DNA of 64,000 nt, from contig NW_002476381.1 in assembly GCF_000189635.1 (NCBI RefSeq), positions 62,001 through 126,000 on the forward strand. Direction: 5' to 3'. Within the stretch, counting starts at the first letter, position 1; each line of letters starts with the position of its first letter. Below the pieces are notes generated by a model. That model was not told where the DNA came from and did no database searches. It worked only from the letters and a program-made list of their open reading frames with translations. Source of the stretch: Tetrahymena thermophila SB210 (Eukaryota > Ciliophora > Oligohymenophorea > Hymenostomatida > Tetrahymenidae). The position numbers were made by a program, and so were the translations under genes. Shown here piece by piece: positions 38,576 through 50,728 of this stretch.

Positions 38576-39004
38576 TAAAACTACTTAGATTTAAAATCTA
38601 GATAAAATTCAACATATTCTTACAATAAAGGCAATACAAATTTTAATTAAACTGATATGAACCTGTTGCCAACTATGTAATTTATTCCAAAGCAATCAAT
38701 CTTAAAAAAAAATTCTATGTAAAGCAATTAGTCTCCTATGTCCTCTCCTACTCAAATCAAAAGATTACTTAAAAACAATTCATTAGTTTCAAACATTAAT
38801 ATTTTTAATAATCCAAATAAAATTCGTTCTAACACATCTATAGATGATACAGGAGAATCAAAATAATAAAAATTAATTCCATTTTTTGAAATTCATACAC
38901 TAAAGAAATTGTAATAATAAAACGAAAAAATTAATAAAATTAAATAAAACTTAACTAATGTAACAATCTAATTAAAGTAAAAAGATAATATTTCTGATCT
39001 ATGA
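35055..39004 (+). CDS. Multi-exon polytopic membrane protein with long polar C-terminal region
   Basis: Exons: 35055-35195, 35383-35619, 35651 to an unresolved donor (between about 35750 and 35935), about 36039-36339, 36798-37060, 37127-39004 (TGA 39002-39004). It starts MDKKKEQRDMKQKQENQGQQ. Hydrophobic helices follow in exons 2 to 4 (FALIAYLLLRIV, VYDVCVILISQFSLFF, IFRILFCTIQILFLKYI), then a cytosolic-looking part (YELIDQIIPMQLFVINYNPI). The 626-codon last exon is hydrophilic, with a Lys/Glu helical segment (FEYFKQKFARIFHTIDISCS), acidic and Ser/Asn-rich stretches and a poly-Asn run. The layout (N-terminal membrane helices, then a PAS- or kinase-like linker region) recalls ciliate membrane sensor proteins, but I see no catalytic motif, so no function is assigned. 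Junctions other than exon 3 to 4 are phase-consistent. Confidence 0.75.
38537..38575 (+). repeat. AAT trinucleotide repeat (poly-Asn)
   Basis: A run of AAT codons interrupted once by ACT, within the last exon of the membrane protein gene. It encodes Asn almost exclusively. Confidence 0.9.
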
Positions 39005-39546
39005 AAATATCAAAGCAAATTTAAATATAAAATTCTATTTAAATTATTAAAAAAATAGTTAAAAAATGTATTAAATTTCATAATTATTGTATAAACATTT
39101 ATCAAAATTTATTAAAATAATAACATAAATTCTCTATTTTATAAGGAATCTTTATAGTTTTATACATTTTAAATAAAAATTTAAATTTTATTGATATTAA
39201 GAAGATTAAAATTTAAAACTTGGTCACAAATTAATTCTAAATAAATTATATATATATAATTTATATTATTTTATATTTTTTCATAAATTATTTTTATATT
39301 TAAATATAAAATTAATAAATTAAATTAATCAAAAAATAGCTTTTTAGAGCCTAATTAAAGGTGAAGAATCTTAATTTTGCTTAATCGATCTTATCATTTG
39401 CTAAAAACAATATCATTATAAAATTTTCCATAAAATTATTTTTGATTTTGTTTTTTTATATCTTTTAAAAAAGCATATCAAAAACTAAACGTAGAATTAA
39501 TTATTTTTTGAAAATAAAACTTTATTTTCATTAATTATTTCATAAA
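39005..39546. other. AT-rich spacer before tRNA-Met
   Basis: No coding or RNA signal seen. Contains the presumed 3' UTR of the upstream gene and the 5' flank of the tRNA. Confidence 0.6.
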
Positions 39547-39620
39547 GCCCGTGTAGCTCAGTTGGTTAGAGCGCGAGTCTCATAATCTCGAGGCCGAGGG
39601 TTCGATCCCCTCCGCAGGCA
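39547..39620 (+). tRNA. tRNA-Met (CAT), elongator type
   Basis: A complete 74-nt cloverleaf without CCA. D-stem GCTC/GAGC lies around AGTTGGTTA. The anticodon loop CTCATAA gives anticodon CAT, with flanks GAGTCTCATAATCTC as in eukaryotic elongator tRNA-Met. T-arm GAGGG-TTCGATC-CCCTC is perfect. The A box (TAGCTCAGTTGG) and B box (GGTTCGATCCC) are intact internal Pol III promoters. A T-run (TTTTTT from 39621) follows as terminator. The acceptor stem GCCCGTG/CGCAGGC has one apparent mismatch (C4 with A69) and one G-T pair. Discriminator is A. Confidence 0.95.
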
Positions 39621-40518
39621 TTTTTTAATTTTTTATATTATTTAATGCAAAGAGTTTTTTGACAAAATTGATAAATTTTGTTTTACAGGTTATTAATAAA
39701 GAAATAAGAGTTAGTTTTTATCAAATAGAAGCTATAAAAGTTGAAATTAAGAGCTATTTATATAACTAAATACATACCTAATTTGTAAATTTTAAATTAT
39801 AAATTCTTATCCATGTATATTAATTAGTTGGAATATGATATTTAAGTTTTTTAATGAAATATTTAGATAATCTTTTTCTTTAACATAAAGTTAACATTTT
39901 ATAAATTATAAAATTTATGCAAAAATATAAATAATTTTTTTTAACAAAACTCTATTGATATTTTTATTTATTAAATAAATTTATTTATTTATTCAATCAT
40001 TTTTAATCAAATTTTTTTGTTTGTTTGCTATTACATAAAATATCCATTCAAAAATTATTATTTTATTTGATTTTTAAAATATTAATTCATTAATAAAAGT
40101 TATATTAATAATATTAAAATATAGGATTTTGATTAGGGAAAAAAATTTTAGTTTATTAAAATACATTAAAAATAATTTTTTTGTTTAAAAATGGTTGCTT
40201 TACCTCATTTTATTTTAATCTTAAATGTATTAAATATTTTTATATAATATTTTAAATATCTCTAATAGTTAAGTCTTAAATAAATAAAAAACACTTATGT
40301 CTATTGAACCATTGCAATCATGAAAAAAATAGTTGATTTATTATATTCTTCCTTTTTTTGAAAAATTGATAGACAATTAAATGATAAATAATCTTAATTA
40401 TGCATAATTATTATAATTTTTCTTTTGATGATTGCTTTTGCATGTATATCTTTTTTTGTATTTAACTCAAATTATATCAAAAAATATTAAAAATCAAAAA
40501 TAGCTTAATTTTTTAGAA
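39621..40518. other. AT-rich spacer between tRNA-Met and mago
   Basis: Begins with the Pol III T-run terminator. The rest is very AT-rich with no recognisable feature; it should contain the mago promoter. Confidence 0.6.
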
Positions 40519-41383
40519 ATGGATTAAAACGAAGATTTCTACGTCAGATATTAGTAATTAGTTAATTGAAATAAAATAAATTGGATGAAATAGCCATCAT
40601 ATATAATGCATAATCACTCAATTTTATTCCTTAATTAATAGCGTAGGCCATAAAGGTCAATACGGTCATGAATTCTTAGAATTTGAATTCAGAAAAGATG
40701 GAAGACTTAGATATGCCAATAATTCTAATTATAAAAGCGATAAATTGATTAGAAAAGAAGGTTAGAAAATATTAAACATATTAAATAATTATTAATGAAT
40801 GAATATATTTGAACCAATTCTTTTTAATATCAAAATAGTTTATGTTAATGACATAGTTTTGTAAGTTTTAAAAAGAATCATAGATGACAGTGAAATTTTG
40901 AAGTATTAATTTTTAAAAAAAATTTTTAATAAAAAAATGATTTATTTTTTAACAGAGAAGATGACAGCAACTGGCCAAGATCAGATAAAAATGGCAGATA
41001 AGAACTTGAAATTAAATTAGGAAAAACCCATATTAGTTTTTCAGTAAATAAGAATCTGAAATGTATAAATAGCAGATATAAATAATAAATTTTTAAAATA
41101 AAAATAGACTAGCAAGATAGGATCTCTAAGTGACATTAAAGGAAGCAAGGATGCAGATGGTCTTGCAATATTTTTCTATCTCATTCAAGTAAATATTAGA
41201 AAGCAATTTATTAATAGATAGCTTGAATTTTATATGTATTTGTATTTTGAAATATTAATTTTTTAAAACAGGATTTAAAGGCTTTAGTTTTTTCATTAAT
41301 AGGTCTTCATTTCAGAGTAAACTTTTTAGATGATCCTAATTTAAATGATAAAATATTTTTTAAAATAGATCAAACCAGTATGA
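40519..41383 (+). CDS. MAGOH: Mago nashi homologue, exon junction complex core
   Basis: Seven exons: 40519-40553, 40642-40760, 40839-40902, 40956-41043, 41108-41188, 41272-41316, 41369-41383. The spliced ORF is 447 nt, 148 aa, with all phases consistent. It starts [20 protein letters not shown] and continues [70 protein letters not shown], and ends [19 protein letters not shown]. All are diagnostic of Mago. The protein pairs with Y14 in the exon junction complex, which marks spliced mRNA and acts in mRNA localisation and nonsense-mediated decay. Length is as in other eukaryotes. Introns are 52-88 bp. The last coding exon is a 15-nt micro-exon encoding only IKPV and the stop; without it the frame would run on into spacer. 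Confidence 0.97.
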
Positions 41384-42716
41384 AGTGTTAATTTAAATAA
41401 TTTCTATAAAAATATTAATATTTGTACTATTTTTAAAATATATATTATCCTTAAAAAAAAGTAACAAATACTATTTCTTATTTTAAATTTATCTTAAATT
41501 TTTATTATTTTAAAAACTTAAGTATTCTTTCTTGTTTATTTACAACCTAGCAAATATTTCTGTTATCATTCAGCAAAGTAATCCAATATTTCATTGATAT
41601 TTATTATAAAACAACAATAAATAATAAATATAATTAATCATCTACTAATCTAAAAAAAATTAAAAATATCATATAATGTTTATAAAATATATTAAAAAAT
41701 AATATTTTTTAGTTTTAAACATTGAATTAAAAAATTCTTCTTACTAAATTCAATTTATAAATATAAAAATTATATTATAATTAACCATTCAAATATCTTC
41801 TTATTCTATTTATTAGACAGATTCAATTAATTATTTGTTCTTAAAATTAATTTAATATTTATTCCTCTTATTTTATTAGCAATTAAATATTATGTCTTAC
41901 TATCAACAAGTTAAATCTGGCCTTGTTAAAATTAATTGTGGTTATAAATTATGTGAATTAATCCTAATATTAAATTTAACTTGATGTGAAAGAATATTAC
42001 TTTTATCACTTACTTACCTCAAATTTATACAAAAATGGAATGACTTAGTTAACTTATATTATAAAAAAGAAAGTTATTTAAGTTTAGGAAAACACATATT
42101 TTATAGCAAAGGAGATTTTTTAAAAATGCAAATGAGTTTTTTAAACTAATTTTTTAATATTCTTTGCTTTTATAAATTGATATTTTTGTGATTATGTGTT
42201 TATTAATGTTATTAAATTTGAATTTATAAAATAGATTAATTGTTATTTATTTTAATTAAATTTATTTACAATATAATTCCACAAGCTTTAAAAAAAATAT
42301 GAAACAAATAAATTTAATTTAATTGTTTTGAATCAAATAATTAATATATTTATTATTTATTTATTTATTTATCTATTTATTCTAAAATTTATCAAATAAA
42401 ATGTTAATTTAATCAAAAATAATTTTTCATTGATTAAATAAACAAAGAAAGATTGGTCATAAAAAAATTTCTTTTGTAACTTTCACAATTTTTATTTATT
42501 TATAAATATATTATGGTTAAATCTCTAAAAATTAAATTTTTTTGAAATAAATAAATCAATATTCATTTGTTTTGTTAGTTTTTTTGCTTGTTAATTAGCA
42601 AATAGTGAATAAAAAAATTAGTAGAGTATTCAATAAGCATATATCATAACATAATAAGCTATTCATTAAATAATAGTGTTTGCATCAAAGATTAATTTAG
42701 CACAAAAAAGATAGAT
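41384..42716. other. Intergenic region with one weak short ORF
   Basis: AT-rich. The only protein-like stretch is a 30-aa frame from ATG 41892 to TGA 41982-41984 (MSYYQQVKSGLVKINCGYKL), slightly less AT-rich than its surroundings. It may be a gene fragment or RNA. Too short to call. Confidence 0.4.
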
Positions 42717-43791
42717 ATGAGTTCAAATGAAAAAACAAATAAATAGTTTCTTCCTAAGCCATATACTTAAAAAAGATATTATACCATAGAAGATTTGAAA
42801 GTGCATAATTAGGCTAATGATTGTTGGCTTACATTCTTCAATCAAGTTTATGACATTACTCCTCTAATCTAATAAAATATTAATTGTATAACAGTTAAAA
42901 TTCATCATTAATTAAATCCATTTTCATTCGCAAAGTCAAAAGCAATTAAACGAAAAATCAAAGCTAAGACATTTATAAATAGATTCGCAATTCATTTAAA
43001 GCTAATATTATTCTGTTTATAAAAGCGCCATTGACAAGGCCACTTATAGAGGCGGCAGGTACTGATATTACATATTGGTTTGATCCTAAAAATAAAGAAC
43101 CTAGGAGAATGATTGATGTAAATACAGGATTAGAGAAATTTTACTGTCCTAAAGGAGAATATTTACATATCCCTCCTTTAGGTCCTGAAACTAATTTTGA
43201 TCTCTAAGAAGTGCAAACTCCGTAAATGAATTAATAATTTAATTTTTTTAGATATTTAATATACATATCAATAAACAAATTTCAATTTATTTAAAGTTGG
43301 TGGAGAAATTCACTCTATTTCATTGGACGCCTTACTGTAAGAAGTGTTAAAATAAAAATCATAAATATGTTGACAGAACATTCAGATATAATTGAAGTAT
43401 TTTCTTATTCAAATAAATATTGCTTTTAATTCTTTTCTTTTATTTAATCTAAATAAAGGTGCCTTGTGAAGAAACAATAAACGAAATATTAGAAAGATAC
43501 AAAGAAATAAATAAGCATGCAGCAAGTTATACATGGAAAAGATTAGGAAGGCCTCTTGATATGGAGTTAAACTTAGAGGAAAATAATATTATAGATTAAA
43601 CTGAAGAGTTTGAAAGGTATTTATTTATTTATTAGCTTATTTTTTTAACATTTTATTTATAAAAAAAATATTTTTATCCAAAATACCAATTCTTTAAAAA
43701 TAAATAAATAAATAGGTTGGGAGTTCCTGAGAAAGATTGGTATTGGCCTGTAATTCATTTATATTTCGATGATGATTTAACTGTTGCTTGA
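42717..43791 (+). CDS. CYB5D1: Cytochrome b5 heme-binding domain-containing protein, CYB5D1-like
   Basis: Five exons: 42717-42893, 42983-43221, 43297-43396, 43459-43616, 43716-43791. 249 aa; phases 0, 2, 0, 2 all fit. A b5-type fold is visible: RYYTIEDLKVHNQANDCWL, then FNQVYDITPLI, then RPLIEAAGTDITYWFDPKNK. After it come the CYB5D1-specific parts: YLHIPPLGPETNFD, WWRNSLYFIGRLT, HAASYTWKRLGRPLDMELNL, and PVIHLYFDDDLTVA at the C-terminus. CYB5D1 is a ciliary axonemal protein linked to radial spokes and beating in other organisms; the same role here is inference. The usual axial His pair of b5 is not obvious: AGTDITYWFD carries no HPGG motif, as in CYB5D1. The acceptor at 42981-42982 and donor at 42894 (GTTAAA) are weaker than the others but phase-consistent. 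Confidence 0.92.
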
Positions 43792-44695
43792 TTTAAAATA
43801 ATTCTTAAGATTAAATTAAATAAAACTAAATAAATTAATTAATTAATATATTTAAGAGTAAAGATGTAACATATAAAATTATTTACTTATTTATATAATT
43901 TTAATCATAAATAGGATAAAATTAATAATTAATAAATAAATAAAATAATTGATTAATCTACTAATTATTGGTTACTTATTTCTAGTAATATTTAATCTAT
44001 AAAAATAAACATACAAACAAACAAATAAATTAAAGGAATTTTAAATATTAAGGATGGATTAACTCTTGTACTTACTATTTTTATAAGTAAAAATTTATCT
44101 GTAAGGTAGATTTTTAGAATATTCATTTTATTAACCGACTATTTTAAGTAAAAATGTAAGTTTAAAATAACTAATTTGTTGTAATTGATATATATTAATT
44201 AATAATAAAGGGATGTATTATGATTATTATTCTCAGCAGAATGTCAATCTGCATCAAAAAAGCTATAATTTTTTTTTTTCATTTTTCTTTCAAATAAAAT
44301 CAACTAAAATTTTAATCATAAACAGGATAAAATTAATAATTAATAAATAAATAAAATAATTGATTAATCTACTCATTATTGGTTACTTATTTCTAGTAAT
44401 ATTTAATCTATAAAAATAAAAATACAAAAAAACAAATAAATTAAAGGAATTTTAAATATTAAGGATGGATTAACTCTTGTACTTACTATTTTTATAAGTA
44501 TAAATTTATCTGTAAGGTAGATTTTTTAGAATATTCATTTTATTAACCGACTATTTTAAGTAAAAATGTAAGTTTAAAATAACTAATTTGTTCTAATTTA
44601 TAAATATTAATTAATAATAAAGGGATGTATTATGATTATTATTCTCAGCAGAATGTCAATCTGCATCAAAAAAGCTTTTATTTTTTATTTTTCTT
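43792..44695. repeat. 411-bp direct tandem duplication between convergent genes
   Basis: Copy 1 is about 43898-44308, copy 2 about 44309-44712, offset 411 bp, nearly identical with a few substitutions and short indels. Both contain AAGGATGGATTAACTCTTG and CAGCAGAATGTCAATCTGCA. The end of copy 2 overlaps the stop codon (44696-44698) and last codons of the neighbouring minus-strand gene; copy 1 carries a slightly diverged version of that end. No ORF of its own. Confidence 0.85.
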
Positions 44696-47600
44696 TCAAA
44701 TCAAATCATCGAAGAAATCATTGTTCTAAGCTTTACTTGCTAATTACTTTTCCTAATTTTTAAATATAATAGATATTTATTTATTAATTTAAATATAAAT
44801 TTAAAATAATTAATTACTCTCTCTTGTTTATTTTCTTAGTTCTTCTTGCTGCCTAGTCCTAGTGAAGAAGGTTACTACTGGTTTGTAGGTTTCGAAGGCT
44901 TTTTACCAAAGAAATCATCATCGTCATCATCATTATAATTTACTTTTGGCTTATCTTATTTTAAGAAATCCAAACCACTTCCATCATCGTCATCATCAAA
45001 TGGAGATTTATTACTTGATTTTTAATTCATTCCAGAAGGTTGATAAGATTACTACTGTTGAATAGGTTTGCTTTCCCCACCTGCTCCACCAACTTCCTTA
45101 GGAGCAGCTAAACTAAATTGTTAGTCACTAGAATCTCCTCCTCCAAAAATATCTCTTTTTTATACTTTAGCAGCCTCTGCAGCATTAGGCTTTTTATTTA
45201 CTCTTCTTCGGTCATTTGGACCTTAAAATATAACATCATCATCTTGCTTTTTTATTTATTAAGGTTAAGTTTATTACTATTACTGTTATTGTTATTATTT
45301 TGGTTATTCTTGCTGAATTTATTATTTATTTACAACAATATCTTACTTATTTTCATTTTCTTATTTTACTTATTGCTGTTCTTCTTACTTTTTCTTAAAA
45401 TTAAACTGCTTTGGCTGTTCTTATACGCTTTAACTATTAATATTGCTATTGTTGTTATTGTTCATACCAAATGTATTATCGTTCCAATTACTTGCTTGGT
45501 TAATTCCTCCTTTACCTAATACATTACTAGTATCGTTATTATTCCATGACCATTTATCATCATTATTATTATTTTTATTTAATAGATTACTTGTTTATTT
45601 ATTTTCATTATTTTATTGAACCTATTAGTTGTTGCCTTATCCAAATTTATCTATGTTATTGTTTACTGAGAAATTGTTATTATTATTTGTTGCATTTTCA
45701 TTTCCTGTATTCCAGTTCCATTTATTATCATCAAGCTTATTACTAGGCTTTTACTCATTATTGCTAACTTGATTCCTAGAAAAATTATACTCACCAACTA
45801 CATTATTTGAGCTATCATCTTTTTATTAATTTGCTACTCCACGTCTTCTTGAAACTGCATTTATATTGAAATCATCATTTTATTGTTGTTTATCATTATT
45901 TAAATTATTCGAAACCGAATTGCTGTTTCCGAATGAATTGAAATTGTTTTTATTATCAAAATCGTTATTCTTTTAATTGTTATCTAAATTATTTTAAGCT
46001 GCTAAAGTTGATGGCATATATCCTGCACTGATATCACTATTCATATTAGAACCTGCTCCCTGCCTTCTTCTGCTCACTCCTGCAGTAGGTTAATAAGAAT
46101 CACTAATATTATTTAAGCTGTTTTAGTTTGCATTTTTATTGGAATCAAGTCCGCTAAATGCATAACCTCCACCTAAACCACCTTAAGGATTACTATTTTA
46201 TGTCAACGCTGAAGGGTTATATCCTCCTCCACTAACTTATTTTTCATTTGAAGTTATTGCTGATTTCTCATTTTCGATTTTGGATTTTTCTTCATCTATT
46301 TTAGAAAGTTATTGCTACTCATTTGGTTAACCTTATGTAGCTCCTCCTTTATGACGAACTCTCGAAACTCTGGAATTAGCAGAAAAATTATATCCTTCAT
46401 CTTCTTACTTTTAAGGTTATACTTATTGTTAATTCTAAGTTTAGTTGTTTTATCCTATGCTCTCTAGTGGATTGTAATCGCCACCACCTCCTTAATGACT
46501 GCTTTCGTTATTGTTTTCTTTCTTAAATTTAAACATTTTCTGAGGCTTTGAGAAAACTTCTTCTTATTCTTTATTTTGATCTAACTGAGTTTATGATTAT
46601 TGTTTATTGTTTAAATTATCATTTGATAGTAATTGCTACTAGCTGCCTTATTAAGGCTGTTTTAATTAATTATTGTCACCCTATTAATCATTTTTCTTTT
46701 TAAAGTTAAATGAATGAGGAGTATCAACATTCTAAGAAGTAGGAGTTTATAATTAATTTTTCAAAGGAGACTATTATAAATTACTGTTACTGTTCAGATT
46801 GTTATTGCTATTTTAATTATCTTCCGGTTTCCAAACTCTTGCTTCCTAATTGTTATTTTTCTTAAAATTGAAAGGCTTTGAAATAACTTCTTCCTTTGAA
46901 TCTGAATCAATTTAGTTTTAATTTAGGTTGCTTTTTGAATGTATTTTTTGGTGGAAATTTATACTTTCTGTCTCAATCTCGTCCTTTATTATATCGCTTC
47001 CTTTTCTTTCTTTGCTCTTTTCTTCTTTTTTAGTGTAGTTTTCTTTTTTTCTAAATTTATTTTAATAAAAGTTTTATTTAAAATTTTTATTTTATTATTA
47101 TTATTTTTTTTACATAAACTTAAGATTTGGTTTGGAATTAGATGAATTTTTAGAAGAAGGACTAACAAGGTTATTGTGTCTGACTGGAGTTAGACTGCTT
47201 TCTAAATTTTTGTTTCTATTTAAAGATTCAGTTGATCTGTGATGATGCATTCCAATACTGCTTTCAGGTAACCTATTGAAAATTTCCTTTAAGTTACTTG
47301 AGTAAATTTTTTCCTTATCAATTCTATCAGAAATTCTATTCTTTAATTCAATGATTTCGATTTCCATTTAATTTATTTCATCATCTTTATTTTAGATTTC
47401 TCTTTGGACTTCCTCTAACTCTCTCTTTTATATATTTTCTTTTGTGTTGCATAGTTTTTAAGCTGTTTAGTTGCTTTTTATTAAATTTTCTAAATCTTTT
47501 TGCAAATCTCTGTATTTCTCCTTGCGTTTGTAAGAGTTTGACTAAAGACTTACATCAACATTTAGCTGCTTCGCTTCTCTAACTTTTTCATTAAACTCTT

Positions 47601-50093
47601 TCTCCTTTATTTCAATTTGATCAGCTTTCTTTTTAAACATGTCTTCGATTTCTTCTTTTCTCTTCTAAAGCTCATTTATTTTATTAACATATTGCTAGAT
47701 TTCTATTTTTAAATTATGAGATTCTTTTACACTACCAGGTATTCCATCACCTCTTTCAATTTTACTGAGTTCCTTAGCTTATTTCAAATTTTAAAATAAT
47801 AAATTTTAATTTAATTATTTTCATTATTTATTTTTACCTTGTTAGTCATTTTTAAGTATAACGTGCTTAATGTCAATTTTGAATTTGTTGATAACCAACT
47901 TTGCAGACTCTATTTGTTGCTTGAGTTTGCTTACATAAGATTAATCTTCTACAACAAGTAGTCTTGATTCCAATTTATCATATTCTTCCTATAATCTCTT
48001 CATGATTTTCATGTTATTTTCTTGCTCTGCATCAGCAGTCCTCATCTAATTGCTTCTAGAACGAGGCTAATTAGAAGAATTCTATTAAATTGCTTATTTC
48101 TAAATTAAAGTTTAATTATGCTCTATCTTTTCAGTTAATTGCTGATTAAATTATTTTAATTTCTCCCTTAAAGATTCGTTTTCTATTTTCAAATCTTTGA
48201 AGCTCATGTGATCATAGTTTTTTTCTTCAAGTAGTTTTTCAAGATCTTTCACTAAATAATTTAAATTTTAATATTTTTAATTATGACATAATATTTACTA
48301 TTGAGCATCTTAAACATTCTGCCAGCTGAAAACTACCTCGCTTTAAATATAAAAATAAAATATTTAAAAATTCAAACAATAATTTTTTATAAGATTCAAA
48401 GTGAATAAAAGTTAGGTTAGTTTACACTTTGGCTAAGATTTACTAGAAGAAGAAGGAGGAATCTTATTTCTTGTTGCTTCTCTCGATGCTACCTTATTAT
48501 TAGCAGGCTTAGAGGCGAGATAATTTTCAGAGTTTCTTCTCTAACTTCCTGAGCTCAATTCACGAGATTCTAAATTAAGTCAATGATAAATTTGATTGAT
48601 TTTTTTTTTCAAATAAAATTTTACTCTTTCTTTAACGATCTGCTGAATCATTTGCGTTTCTTTTTTGCTAAGCATTTGTTTTTTATGGTTAAGGTCTTTT
48701 TATAAAATTATTTATTGAAATTAATTTGAAAAATTAAAATTCATTCTATGAAAAGAATCATTTAAACTACGGTAAATTTTATTTAGAGGGTGCTTTCTCA
48801 TTTTTTTTATTTTATATGCTGAATGGTTTAGACTCTTTATGTTTATTATTATAATTATCTTCTTCTTCTTCCTCCTCTTAATCATAGTCTTGTCTGAAGT
48901 TGCTATCACTTTTTTTTTAGTTATTTGAGTGAATATTTTTGTTATTGTTTTGATTTTCATATTTAGGAGAAGCTTAATCGATATCTGGTAAATCTGATAA
49001 ACTACTCAAAGCTTCCTCTTCTTATATATTGTTTTTATTTCTATCATTTTTGTTTCCTTTATCATCATCATCAAAGCCTTCGTAGTACTCTTCTTCAAAA
49101 TCTTTATTTTCTTATTACTATTTGATCCTATTATTAAATTATTTTTGTCATCTCTACTAAAACACCTTCAAAAATTTAAAATTAAAAAAAAAAAAAAAAA
49201 ATTTACGGCTCTTGCTTGATTTTTTAATTGGCAAAATTTGGCTTTGATTTAATTGCTTCTGTTACACCTGATCTGCTTTGTGGTTTAACAGGCGATTCTT
49301 ACTTTTTAGAATTATTTTAATAATAATTATCATCTAAATCTTCAAAGCTATTATTTTCTGATTGCTTTTTGATCCTATTATTAAATCATTTATTTCATCT
49401 CTACTCAAAATTTAAAATATAATTTATATTTACTGCTCTTGTTTGATATTTGCTTTACCAAAATTTGGCTTTGACTTAATTGCCTCTGTTGCACCTTATT
49501 CGCTTTTATTTTTTATTGGGGATTCTTATTTTTTATTGTTATGACTTTAATCATAAATATCATCTAAATCATCCAAATCATCAAATTCTTATTCTTCTTT
49601 TTTTTATGCTGGCTTATGAATTGGTTCATCAATTTTAAATGGATCTAGACTGATAGGTTACTTCGAAGCAGGCTTATTAATTGAAGGAAGACTTGAATTA
49701 TTTTGAATAGGAGGAAGAGCTGATTGCTATTTTGAATTCGAGTTATTATTATTATGTTAATTCTTTTAGTGATTGCCAAACCCAAAATCATCAATGTCGC
49801 TTCCTCTTTTTTAATTGTTTTATTGCTATTTTGGAACGCTTTCTTTCAAAATATCATCATCAGAAAATTCAATATCGTTATAATTGAATTCAGACTACTT
49901 CTATTGTTATTGAGCAGGCTTTTTAGCAACTTATGCAGCAGCAGCTCCTCCTCTTCTACTATTGTAGTTGCTAATTTATTAGTAAGATATTATAGAAATG
50001 ATTATTGAAAAAAGTATGCAATCTAATTTATAATTGAAATTACATATGATTCAAATCATTATTTTCGTCTAATAAATCATCATCATCGAACAT
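44696..50093 (-). CDS. 1578-aa Asn/Gln-rich coiled-coil protein of unknown function
   Basis: Eleven exons: 50093-50044, 49970-49434, 49374-49207, 49127-48771, 48695-48625, 48569-48426, 48340-48299, 48251-47838, 47777-47114, 47050-44818, 44752-44696. Every junction is phase-consistent and the total is 1579 codons including TGA. It starts MFDDDDLLDENNDLNHINYN. N-terminal third: acidic and low complexity, with a duplicated segment (TEAIKSKPNF, twice). Middle, about 455-810: a strong coiled coil (MLNMKDLEKLLEEKNYDHMS, EYDKLESRLLVVEDQS). C-terminal half: Asn/Gln-rich with recurring short motifs: KPFNFKK, HSFNFKK, KMFKFKK and KQFNFKK; a VSRRRG-like motif several times; and KWNW/KWSW. It ends KAQNNDFFDDLI. 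No known domain recognised. The layout suggests a cytoskeletal or basal-body scaffold, but that is inference only. Confidence 0.85.
49128..49434 (-). repeat. Duplicated exon-intron unit inside the coiled-coil gene
   Basis: Two successive introns (49433-49375 and 49206-49128) share donor context GAGC plus GTAAAT and the acceptor stretch TTTAATAATAG followed by GATCAAA. The exon ends before each intron encode the related segments ATEAIKSKPNFGKANIKQEQ and VTEAIKSKPNFANQKIKQEP. This is a local tandem duplication of an exon and its intron that kept the reading frame. Confidence 0.8.
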
Positions 50094-50728
50094 TTTTAAT
50101 TTATGCCTATTTCTACTACTTATAAATAAAAAAAATAACTTAGCTAATTGTATTAGTTTATTCCTATAGCCCTAAGCCTAGTAATTATCTATATCTAAAT
50201 GTTTAATTATTATAAATTTCTAATTATTGTTTCAAAATTTATAAAATTAAAGATTTGATAATAATAAATCAATTAAACAAACTCATTAATTAATTAATTA
50301 TTCCCTTCACAAGAAAATTTGATAAAGCACTGGTAAAAAATTAAAAATTAGGATTTCATGAAAGCATTTATTTTTTAAATTTTTAAGAGATATTCTTTGG
50401 TAAGTAAATCTTTATTTAAATCACTAATAAACTAAATAATTATCACAAAACTTTCATTTTATTTAAAAAAAGCATTTTATAGAATTACTTTAAAGCTAAA
50501 AGTAGCATTTTAAGATAAAAAATCAACTTTTTTTATTAAATTTTAGTTTTAAAAGCTGTCATTGTCAGAAAAAAATATATATAAAAAGATATTTTGAATA
50601 AATTTGTATTTCTAATTCTCTTTCTTTATAAAACAATTTAAAAAAATATCAAAAAAAAATAAATTTTCTGCAAAAATAAATAAACTATTTTTATAAAAAA
50701 TTAATTAAATTTCTTTTAATTTTAATGA
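50094..50728. other. AT-rich spacer
   Basis: Lies upstream of the coiled-coil gene and downstream of the CxxC gene, both minus strand. No coding or RNA signal seen. Confidence 0.6.

Noticed and set aside
45118..45746. Hydrophobic plus-strand frames
   Set aside because: They are antisense to the Asn/Gln-rich half of the coiled-coil gene; Leu/Ile/Tyr arises from reverse-complemented CAA, AAT and TAA codons.
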